The notes under the pieces were generated by a model. That model was not told where the DNA came from, did no database searches, and was given only the letters and a program-made list of their open reading frames with translations. Below, in pieces: positions 27,731-35,429 of a stretch of 64,000 nt of DNA. The position numbers and the translations under genes were made by a program. Origin of the DNA: Burkholderiales bacterium (lineage in GTDB: Bacteria > Pseudomonadota > Gammaproteobacteria > Burkholderiales > Burkholderiaceae_C); contig JAECRL010000006.1 in assembly GCA_016000265.1 (NCBI GenBank), positions 124,001 through 188,000 on the forward strand. The letters run 5' to 3'. Numbering within the stretch: position 1 is the stretch's first letter; the number at the start of each line of letters is the position of its first letter.

Positions 27731-27741
27731 TCGGGGCGCCG

Positions 27742-29427
27742 ATGCTGCCGGTGGTCGGGTGGCTCATCGTGCTGGCGGCCTGCGTGCTGGGCGCCGGCTG
27801 GTGGTTCACGCGACGCGGTGGCCGCCCGCGCGACGGCGCCGACCGCGCCCCGGGCGGTGCGCGCAGCACCCAGTGGGCCGACTTTTCCGACACCTCACCG
27901 GTGGCCGATGGTGCTGCCGAGGCCCAGCGGCGCAAGCGCCAGGCGCTGAATGATTTCGTCGACTCGATGGACGACAACCGCCCGCCATCGAGGTTCGCCG
28001 ACACCAGCCCCGCGGCTTTTCAGAGCGGCTGGCGGCCGTCCGGGCCCGCGGCCTTGCACCCGCGTGTCCCGACGCCCACGTCCCCTGTTCAGGCTGAATC
28101 GGCCGCCGAGTCGGGTGCCCGCCCCACCGGCAGCCCCCCCTTGGACAGCTGGTTCGCCGACGCGGACGCCCCGGTGTCGGACCCGATTCCGCTCAAGGAG
28201 GGCGCTGAACCGGGGGACCAGGCGAGTGCTTCCGCGGCCTCGCGGGCTTCCCGAGAGCGCGTGCAGCGCGCCATGCAGGCCCTGGGCGAGGGCCCGGTCG
28301 ACCAGGCCTGGGACACCCTGCGCGGCTACCTGCCCCCCGAGGGCCTGCGACGCGCCACCCTGGAGACCTGCGAGCGCATCGCCGCGGCCTTCGAGGGTGA
28401 ACGGCGCTTCGATGCCGCCCGCGACGTCTACGAATACATGGCCGACCTCGATGCGGACTGGCCCGATGTGCGCAGCCGCCTGATGCGCGCCCGCGGCGTG
28501 GCCCAGGTCCAGGCGGTGAGCGCCTGGGGTTCGGTGGCGCCCCGCGCCGTGCCCACGCAGGGCGTCGGCACCCTGGGGCGGTGCGTGATCGACAAGCAGA
28601 TCGGGCAAGGTGCCATGGGCGCCATCTACCTGGCCCACGACCCCGGCACCGGCCAGCGCGTGGCCGTCAAGACCATGGCCCTGGCGCGTGAATTCAGTGG
28701 CGCCGACCTGGCCGACGCCCGCGCGCGCTTCCTGCGTGAGGCCGACATGGCCGGGCGCCTGCGGCACCCCGACATCGTTCACATCCTCGACGCAGGCGAG
28801 TCCGAAGGGCTGGCCTACATCGCCATGGAGCTGGTCGAAGGCGTCGACCTCAGCCACCACACCCAGCCGGAGCACCTCCTGCCCGTGCCGGTGGTGCTGC
28901 GCATCGTGGCCCGGGTGGCCGACGCCCTGGCCTACGCCCACACGCGAGGCGTCACCCACCGAGACATCAAGCCCGACAACATCATGTTCGACTCGCCCCG
29001 AGAGGCGGTCAAGGTGATGGATTTCGGCGTGGCGCGCCTGGAAGACGCCTCGCGCACGCGCACCGGTGTCGTGCTCGGCACCCCGACTTTCATGTCGCCC
29101 GAGCAGCTCTCCGGCCAGCACACCGATGGTCGCAGCGACCTGTACTCCCTGGGCGTGACGCTTTTTCAGCTGCTGACCGGCCAGCTGCCGTACCGCAGCG
29201 AATCGCTGGGCGCCCTCATGCGCGCCATCGGCCAGGACACCCCGCCCAACGTCTGCAGCCTGCGGTCCGACCTGCCGCCGGCGCTGGGGGATGTCGTCGC
29301 GCTGGCCTTGCAAAAACACCCCGCCACCCGCTACGCCACGGGCGAGCAGATGGCAGAAGACTTGCGTGCCATCTTGAAAATGCTGCCCGACAGCGGGCCC
29401 CAGGCCGTCGACATCCCCCTGGGATGA
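27742..29427 (+). CDS. Membrane-anchored Ser/Thr protein kinase (N-terminal TM, C-terminal kinase domain)
   Basis: GQGAMGAIYLAHDPGTGQRVAVKTM, HRDIKPDNIMF, VMDFGVARLED, GTPTFMSPEQLSGQ, DLYSLGVTLFQLLTG; N-terminal VGWLIVLAACVLGAGWWF. Confidence 0.93.
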   Translation: MLPVVGWLIVLAACVLGAGWWFTRRGGRPRDGADRAPGGARSTQWADFSDTSPVADGAAEAQRRKRQALNDFVDSMDDNRPPSRFADTSPAAFQSGWRPSGPAALHPRVPTPTSPVQAESAAESGARPTGSPPLDSWFADADAPVSDPIPLKEGAEPGDQASASAASRASRERVQRAMQALGEGPVDQAWDTLRGYLPPEGLRRATLETCERIAAAFEGERRFDAARDVYEYMADLDADWPDVRSRLMRARGVAQVQAVSAWGSVAPRAVPTQGVGTLGRCVIDKQIGQGAMGAIYLAHDPGTGQRVAVKTMALAREFSGADLADARARFLREADMAGRLRHPDIVHILDAGESEGLAYIAMELVEGVDLSHHTQPEHLLPVPVVLRIVARVADALAYAHTRGVTHRDIKPDNIMFDSPREAVKVMDFGVARLEDASRTRTGVVLGTPTFMSPEQLSGQHTDGRSDLYSLGVTLFQLLTGQLPYRSESLGALMRAIGQDTPPNVCSLRSDLPPALGDVVALALQKHPATRYATGEQMAEDLRAILKMLPDSGPQAVDIPLG

Positions 29428-29475
29428 CGGCTTTCCCCACCCCGACACCTCGCCCGCAACAGCGACAATTTGCCC

Positions 29476-30276
29476 ATGGAGTTCGAGTTCTACAGCCAGA
29501 CGGACACGGGACGCGTCCGCACCAACAACGAGGACACGGTGGCCCTGGACGAGTCCTGTGCGCTGGCGGTCCTGGCCGACGGCATGGGCGGCTACGCAGC
29601 CGGTGAGGTCGCCAGCGGCATGGCCTGTGAATTCATCAAGACCGAACTGGGCCGCTGGCTGAGCGAAGCCGCCGCCAACGCCAGCGACGCCGACGTGCGC
29701 CGCGCCATGGACATCTGCGTGGACAACGCCAACCGCGCCATCTTCAGCGCCGCCAACTCCAACCCGACTTTCGGTGGCATGGGCACGACCCTGGTGCTGG
29801 GCGTGTTCCGCTCGGGGCGCCTGCTGATGGGCCACATCGGGGACTCGCGCGGCTACCGGTTCCGCGCCGGCGTGTTGCAGCAGGTCACCAAAGACCATTC
29901 GTTACTGCAGGAACAGATCGACGCTGGCATGCTGACGCGGGAACAGGCCCAGTTCGCCGCCAACAAGAACCTCGTCACGCGCGCTTTGGGCGTCGAGGAC
30001 ATGGCCTTGCTGGAGACGCATCAGCATGACATCCAGTCCGGCGACATCTACCTGATGTGCTCCGATGGCCTGTCCGACATGCTCCGAGACCCCCAGATCG
30101 CCGACGTGATGGCCCAACACGACCACCTGCCCGAGATGGGGGCCGCCCTGATCGCCGCCGCCAACGAAGCCGGTGGTCGGGATAATATTGCGGTCGTGCT
30201 GGTGCGGGCTCAGGGAGTGACCGAGCCGGCATCCCGGTCGTGGTGGCCCTTCAAGCGCCTCGGCGGCCTGGGCTGA
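29476..30276 (+). CDS. PP2C-family protein Ser/Thr phosphatase
   Basis: SQTDTGRVRTNNEDTVALDE...AVLADGMGGYAAGEVAS...GHIGDSRGYRFR...LMCSDGLSDML...GGRDNIAVVLV. Confidence 0.95.
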   Translation: MEFEFYSQTDTGRVRTNNEDTVALDESCALAVLADGMGGYAAGEVASGMACEFIKTELGRWLSEAAANASDADVRRAMDICVDNANRAIFSAANSNPTFGGMGTTLVLGVFRSGRLLMGHIGDSRGYRFRAGVLQQVTKDHSLLQEQIDAGMLTREQAQFAANKNLVTRALGVEDMALLETHQHDIQSGDIYLMCSDGLSDMLRDPQIADVMAQHDHLPEMGAALIAAANEAGGRDNIAVVLVRAQGVTEPASRSWWPFKRLGGLG

Positions 30277-30314
30277 ACGCCTCCATATCAAGATCCATAA
30301 CGTAGAGGTTCCGC

Positions 30315-31049
30315 ATGGGAAAACTGGTCGTCTCACTGGACGGGGTGGTCATCAAGGAAGTCCAGGTCACGAAGGACAAGACGACCCTCGGTCGCCGTCC
30401 GTACAACGACATCGTGATCGACAACCTGGCCGTCAGCGGTGAGCACGCCGTGCTGCAACTGCTGGGAGGCAACGTCTTCATCGAGGACCTCAACAGCACC
30501 AACGGCACCTACATCAATGGCAAGGCCGTCAAGAAGCAGCTGCTGCAGCACAACGACACGGTCGAGATCGGCAAGTACAAGATCAAGTTCCTGGTCGATG
30601 AAGGCTCCGACTACGAGCGCACCATGATCATGCGCCCCGGCACCCCGCTGCCCACCTCCCTGGGAGCGGGCATGGCTTCGGCGCCCTCACCGGCATCGGG
30701 CCCGAGCACGACCCCGGGTGGCTTCGGCGGCACCCTGGCGGGCAATGGCTTCAACGGCCCCAGCGGCTTCGGGGGCCTGCCTGCCCAGAACCCCGCCTCC
30801 ATCAAGGTGCTCAACGGCGCGGCCGCCGGGCGCGAGGTGGCCTTGACCAAGGTCGTGACCACGGTGGGCAAGCCGGGCGTGCAGGTGGCCTCGATCACCA
30901 AACGCCCGGGGGGCTACGTGTTCGCGCACGTCGAAGGCGGCGCCCGTCCGACGGTCAACGGTGCCCCCGTGGCTGGCGACCCCGTGCACCTCAAGAGCGG
31001 CGACGTCATCGAGCTGGCGGGCACCCAGATGCAGTTCGTGCAGGCCTGA
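30315..31049 (+). CDS. FHA domain-containing protein (N-terminal FHA plus degenerate C-terminal FHA-like domain)
   Basis: TLGRRPYNDIVIDNLAVSGEHAVLQLLGGNVFIEDLNSTNGTYINGKAVKKQLLQHNDTVEIGKYKIKFL. Confidence 0.93.
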   Translation: MGKLVVSLDGVVIKEVQVTKDKTTLGRRPYNDIVIDNLAVSGEHAVLQLLGGNVFIEDLNSTNGTYINGKAVKKQLLQHNDTVEIGKYKIKFLVDEGSDYERTMIMRPGTPLPTSLGAGMASAPSPASGPSTTPGGFGGTLAGNGFNGPSGFGGLPAQNPASIKVLNGAAAGREVALTKVVTTVGKPGVQVASITKRPGGYVFAHVEGGARPTVNGAPVAGDPVHLKSGDVIELAGTQMQFVQA

Positions 31050-31061
31050 TCGGGCGTTGCC

Positions 31062-31874
31062 ATGATCCGAGTGCTGGGCTGCTTCGGCTCGATCGCCGCC
31101 CGCTGCCACACCACCTCCTTCCTGCTCGACGACGACATCCTGATCGACGCCGGCAGCGGCGTGGGCGAGTTGCGCCTGGACGAGCTTTCGCGCATCGACC
31201 ACGTGCTGATCACGCACAGCCACCTCGACCACGTGCTCAGCATCCCCTTGCTGGCCGACACGGTCATCAAGCTGCGCATGGGTGGCGGCGGGCCGGCTCA
31301 ACTGCGCCCCATCCACGTCCACGCCCTGCCCGAAACCCTGGCCGCCCTGCGTGACCACATCTTCAACGGCGTGATCTGGCCCGACTTCACGCGCCTGCCC
31401 AGCGCCGCGCACCCGGTGCTGGTCTTCCACGAGATCGAAGTGGGGCAGGCGTTGCGTTTTGCGGCCCGAGGCGGGCAGGTCGACCGCGTCGTGCACGTGC
31501 TGCCGGCCGCGCACACCGTGCCCGCCGTGGGCTACGGCGTGGAGACGCCGCAGGGCTGGTGGGTGTTCACCGGCGACACGGGCCCCAACCCGGCGCTGTG
31601 GCAAGCGCTCAACGGGCAGCGCATCGCGCAGCTGGTGATCGAGACCGCCTTCGGCAACGAAGAGGCGCACCTGGCGAACATCAGCGGGCACCTCTCGCCG
31701 CAGACGCTGGCGCAGGAGCTGGGCCAGCTCGACGGCGAGGTGAGTGTCTACATCACCCACCCCAAGCCGGGCGAGGTGCCTTCGGTGCTGTCTCAGGTCC
31801 GGGCGCTGGACAGCCGCCACCGCATCGAGCCCTTGCGCGAGGGGCAGCGATTTCATGTCCCCCCAGAAGAGTGA
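31062..31874 (+). CDS. Class-II 3',5'-cyclic-nucleotide phosphodiesterase-like MBL-fold protein
   Basis: IRVLGCFGSIAARCHTTSFLLDDDILIDAGSGVGELRLDELSRIDHVLITHSHLDHVLSIPLLADTV: THSHLDH metal-binding motif, PDEase II-like layout. Confidence 0.82.
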   Translation: MIRVLGCFGSIAARCHTTSFLLDDDILIDAGSGVGELRLDELSRIDHVLITHSHLDHVLSIPLLADTVIKLRMGGGGPAQLRPIHVHALPETLAALRDHIFNGVIWPDFTRLPSAAHPVLVFHEIEVGQALRFAARGGQVDRVVHVLPAAHTVPAVGYGVETPQGWWVFTGDTGPNPALWQALNGQRIAQLVIETAFGNEEAHLANISGHLSPQTLAQELGQLDGEVSVYITHPKPGEVPSVLSQVRALDSRHRIEPLREGQRFHVPPEE

Positions 31875-31889
31875 CCTCTTCAGAAGGAG

Positions 31890-31906
31890 CTGACAAAAAT
31901 TGTCAG
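31890..31906. promoter_or_regulatory. 17-bp inverted repeat upstream of the pilin gene (candidate activator site)
   Basis: CTGACAA-AAA-TTGTCAG, perfect 7-bp arms; a further TTTTTGTC lies at 31926-31933. Confidence 0.35.
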
Positions 31907-32029
31907 TTGTGACGCAGGGTGACGGTTTTTGTCTCGCATCTCGATACAAACCCGACCAAAACTGGTTGCGCGCCGTCAAGTGGCGCGGGAAATCGAGCAG
32001 AAGATCACGGTTTTTCAGGCTTTGAAACC

Positions 32030-32045
32030 TGGCACGCGGGCTGCA
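32030..32045 (+). promoter_or_regulatory. Candidate sigma-54 (-24/-12) promoter of the pilin gene
   Basis: TGGCACGCGGGCTGCA against TGGCACG-N4-TTGCW: GG and GC in correct spacing, one mismatch. Confidence 0.65.
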
Positions 32046-32131
32046 CCATGTTTGGCGTGCGGTTGACGAGAGTCGGTCGCTGACTGCAAACCCTTTTACC
32101 AGCGGCCGTTCCGGCCTTCGAGGAGTTCACC

Positions 32132-32731
32132 ATGAAGCGTGTGCAACAAGGTTTCACCCTGATCGAACTGATGATCGTTGTGGCGATCATCGGCATCCTG
32201 GCTGCTGTGGCCATTCCGCAGTATCAAAATTACGTGGTGAAGTCCCGAGTCGCCAATGCACTTTCGTCGGTTGATTCCGTGAAAACAGCGGTGGCGCTGT
32301 GCATTCAGGAACGCGGCGGTGTTGCAACTGGTTGTACGACTGGTGGTGAGGGTGTTGAGTTGCCTACATTCACTCCTACCGCAGAGGTTTCCGCGGTTGC
32401 TGTGGCAGATGGTCAAATCACGGCAACTTTGCGTGACGCAGTGGGTGCTGGTACCGGTGCTCAAATTGTGTTCGAACCTGCAGCAAACGCCGCTGGTTCT
32501 GCGGTTACCTGGACGCTGTCGGGAGTTAACGTCACCAACACTGCTGTCACCGCGGCAATCGAAAAGAACAACATTCCTGGCGGCACCACGGGTGGCACGA
32601 CTGGCGGCACCACGGGTGGCACGACTGGTGGCACCACGGGTGGCACGACTGGCGGCACCACGGGTGGCACGACTGGCGGCACCACGGGTGGCACGACTGG
32701 TGGCACCACGGGTGGCACGACTGGTGGCTGA
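32132..32731 (+). CDS. Type IV pilin (PilA-like) with C-terminal (GGTT)12 repeat tail
   Basis: [40 protein letters not shown]: prepilin peptidase site G^FTLIE. C-terminus IPG(GTTG)n, 12 GGTT units then GG and stop. Confidence 0.95.
   Translation: MKRVQQGFTLIELMIVVAIIGILAAVAIPQYQNYVVKSRVANALSSVDSVKTAVALCIQERGGVATGCTTGGEGVELPTFTPTAEVSAVAVADGQITATLRDAVGAGTGAQIVFEPAANAAGSAVTWTLSGVNVTNTAVTAAIEKNNIPGGTTGGTTGGTTGGTTGGTTGGTTGGTTGGTTGGTTGGTTGGTTGGTTGG
32579..32728 (+). repeat. In-frame minisatellite: 24-bp unit x6 plus 6 bp, arranged as 72 bp x2
   Basis: Unit GGY GGC ACC ACG GGT GGC ACG ACT; first codon follows GGC,GGC,GGT,GGC,GGC,GGT, giving two identical 72-bp blocks. Confidence 0.97.
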
Positions 32732-32754
32732 TCGGGTAACCGGTTCCATCCAAG

Positions 32755-32777
32755 AGGGCGCTTCGGCGCCCTTTTTT
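32755..32777 (+). terminator. Rho-independent terminator after the pilin gene
   Basis: GGGCGC-TTCG-GCGCCC followed by TTTTTT. Confidence 0.92.
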
Positions 32778-32791
32778 GTTTCAGGTGCCAC

Positions 32792-34150
32792 TTGACCGTT
32801 ATCCGACTGACCATCGCCACAGCTTTGATGATGGGGGCGCTCGTTCCTGTTTCAGAGGCGGCACCTCCATCGAGCTTCAACGTCTCGCAGGCCGCTGACC
32901 TCAAGCTGGCAATGGACCAACAAGGTGTGCCGGGTGCCGTCGTGGCGCTGGTCGCTGGAGGCGAGCTCAAGTTCGCCGTGGCTGCAGGGTGGGCAGATTG
33001 CAAATCTCAACGCAGCATGTCGGTTGACACGCCAATGATGCTGGCGTCGCTGGTCAAGCCCTTGGTTGGCATGGCCGCCCGTCGCGAGGCGGCGCGGCAG
33101 GTGTATTTTCTCGATCGCCCTGTCGCTTCGTTCGTGCCTTGGTCATCGCCCGCAAATGGTGCTGTCACGTTGCACGGTTGGCTGGCGCACGCCGCGGGCA
33201 TGGCCGGCGGGGCGGTGCCCGCGGCCACAACGCTCGTCCATGCACCACCTGATGCATTTGCGTCATCGCCGGCAGGTCGCTTCTCGTATGGCAATGCAGG
33301 CTTTCACCTCGCCTCAGCGGTGCTGGAGGAGGTCAGTGGTGTCCCTATTGGCATGGCCCTGGCGCGTGAGCTCGGCTTGCCTGGCAGCATCGCGCCTGTG
33401 TTGCTGCGTGACTTGCCTGAAAACGCCGCGACGGGTCACCTGACGGGGCTTGGGTGCCAAGGCCCCATCCCCCTCAGGCAGGCTTGGGCTCTGGCGTCAC
33501 CTGGCGCAGGTCAGGGGGTGGCGTCGCTGTCTGAGATGGTGCCCTGGTTGCTGGCTTTAGCGACCTCGTCTTGGCACGCTGGCTTCTTCAGCGAAGTCTC
33601 TCGAAGGGCTGTGCCTGTTCACCGCGGACGCGTCGACGTGAGCTACGCCCTGGGATGGTATGCGCATCGCAACGATGTGGGGCCGGTGTACGAGCACAAC
33701 GGGTTCCTCCCTGGATACGGCGGCTTCATCCGAGTCGTTCCCTCCCGCGGTTTTGCATTGATGGTGCTGGCCAACCAGGGGCCAGGCGTGCCGCTGACCC
33801 GTTTCATTGATCGCTTGACACGAGAAACCTTACCTGGATGGCGGCCCCACATGCGGGGGCGGGCGAGTTGGATGGATCCGAGGCTGCTACCAGGTACGTG
33901 GGTCAACAGCGAGGGTTTTCGGCTGCGTTTCGAGTTGCACCAAGGTCACTTGCAGATGTGCGAATTACCGGCCGGGGCGGCTTTTTGCTGTGACAGGTTC
34001 GACACCATGGCTGCTCTGCCTGATCGTTTGAAGGTGCGACACCCACAGTTCGTTGATCCGCTGGACGTTTTCCTTGATCGCAACGACCCTGCGAATTTGG
34101 CGATTCACTACCTGTCGCGTCGTTTTGAGCGCGAGCCAGCCAAGCGCTGA
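32792..34150 (+). CDS. Serine hydrolase, beta-lactamase/class C PBP-like
   Basis: Signal peptide; SxxK in ASLVKPLVG, YxN in FSYGNAGF, HNG in VYEHNGFLPGYGG. Apparent TTG start. Confidence 0.85.
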   Translation: MTVIRLTIATALMMGALVPVSEAAPPSSFNVSQAADLKLAMDQQGVPGAVVALVAGGELKFAVAAGWADCKSQRSMSVDTPMMLASLVKPLVGMAARREAARQVYFLDRPVASFVPWSSPANGAVTLHGWLAHAAGMAGGAVPAATTLVHAPPDAFASSPAGRFSYGNAGFHLASAVLEEVSGVPIGMALARELGLPGSIAPVLLRDLPENAATGHLTGLGCQGPIPLRQAWALASPGAGQGVASLSEMVPWLLALATSSWHAGFFSEVSRRAVPVHRGRVDVSYALGWYAHRNDVGPVYEHNGFLPGYGGFIRVVPSRGFALMVLANQGPGVPLTRFIDRLTRETLPGWRPHMRGRASWMDPRLLPGTWVNSEGFRLRFELHQGHLQMCELPAGAAFCCDRFDTMAALPDRLKVRHPQFVDPLDVFLDRNDPANLAIHYLSRRFEREPAKR

Positions 34151-34151
34151 A

Positions 34152-35324
34152 TCAGTTCCTCGTTCGGCGGCGCCAGGCAAACCACCCGTTGGCATCGACT
34201 CGACGTGCATACGCTGCGTACTCCGGGAAGCGCATCAGGTGTCGTTCCTCTGTTTTGGCCCTCAGGTAGTAGGCGAAACTCAGGATGCTCATGCCCAGGA
34301 TGTTTCGGCAAACGTCCCACCCTGATGCAACGCCAAAGAAGGGCACCGTGCTCATCCACCAGTAGAGGTTTTTAGAGATGAAAGCCGGGTGTTTGGTGTA
34401 GCGATAGGGCCCGTTGTCGACCAGGCGGCGCCAAGTCATGTTGGAGAAGTCGATCCCGAAGCACGTGGTGGACAACCAGTACACGATCCAGGTTGTTGCG
34501 AGCACCGCAGCCCAGGGCCAGTACAACCAGTGATCGGGGGTGAGCCAATCGCTCCAGATGAAGTGATCGCGCTGAGCGGTCGCGAGATGGAGCAGTCCGT
34601 TCAAGGGCACGTAGCAAATGATGCAGACGAGCCATCCACTCCAGGTTGCGTCCACGCTCTTGATGTCGTTGCCCAGCAACTTGCTGGCAAAAAAGTACCC
34701 GATGTTGCCCACCAGCAGGTCGGCAAACAGGCCGTAATAGAACATCAACTCGATCAGTTGGCCGGGCTTGTCCTGCCTGCTCATTTCCACCAGGGCGGTG
34801 GAGACCTCGATCAACCCTCCAGCCATGATCGGGATGAAGAACACCTTGACGCACCAGGTGCGGATCAGCAGCGAATGTTCTGACCAGCGCCAGGGCCGCA
34901 AGCCTGACAGGCATTGGCCCAGCCGCAGGTAGTCATCTTCAGCATCAGGCAGCCGTTGATCGGTCCAGTGCACGTACCAAGGCAAGATCACCACTGCCAA
35001 AGGCAATGCCATGACCGCGAGGCTCGTGAAGGCAGAGAAAGTGCCGAAGCCCAGGCAGCCGATCAGCGCTGCATAGACCAGGACGGCCAGGCAACCCATG
35101 CTCAGCGCAATGCACTTGTGGAGAACGCGCCTGGCATCGCTGGCTCGCAACGGGGCGCTTCGCAAGACGGGCATCAGGCGAGGAAGCAACAAGGGTGCGG
35201 CTGTTAGCAAAACCAGGATCAGGGCCGAGGCCTGCGTGCCAAGCACCTGAGCAATGGGCTCGGCGCTCAAGGCCAGCAGGAGTGCAACAGAGCACAGAAC
35301 CAGCGAAAGCGCGAACCTGATCAT
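34152..35324 (-). CDS. Polytopic membrane protein with C-terminal isoprenylcysteine carboxyl methyltransferase-like domain
   Basis: Multiple TMs; C-terminal NGPYRYTKHPAFISKNLYWW...LRAKTEERHLMRFPEYAAYARRV matches the ICMT/PEMT-like HP...EE...Y..Y pattern. Confidence 0.75.
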   Translation of the reverse strand: MIRFALSLVLCSVALLLALSAEPIAQVLGTQASALILVLLTAAPLLLPRLMPVLRSAPLRASDARRVLHKCIALSMGCLAVLVYAALIGCLGFGTFSAFTSLAVMALPLAVVILPWYVHWTDQRLPDAEDDYLRLGQCLSGLRPWRWSEHSLLIRTWCVKVFFIPIMAGGLIEVSTALVEMSRQDKPGQLIELMFYYGLFADLLVGNIGYFFASKLLGNDIKSVDATWSGWLVCIICYVPLNGLLHLATAQRDHFIWSDWLTPDHWLYWPWAAVLATTWIVYWLSTTCFGIDFSNMTWRRLVDNGPYRYTKHPAFISKNLYWWMSTVPFFGVASGWDVCRNILGMSILSFAYYLRAKTEERHLMRFPEYAAYARRVDANGWFAWRRRTRN

Positions 35325-35429
35325 GGACTGGGGTCCCTTTTTATCTTGTGAATGAGTGCCGATTCTGCGTCCGGATGGGGCGGGGCGGTCGGGCTAAAAT
35401 GCTGGTTTTCTCTGACCTGTCTGCCCGCC

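Noticed and set aside
32579-32728. Possible CRISPR array
   Set aside because: Contiguous tandem repeat with no unique spacers and it encodes an in-frame protein tail.
32547-32753. Minus-strand Cys/His/Trp-rich repeat peptide ([17 protein letters not shown])
   Set aside because: Looks like a metal-binding peptide but is simply the antisense reading of the pilin repeat; no supporting start signal or promoter.
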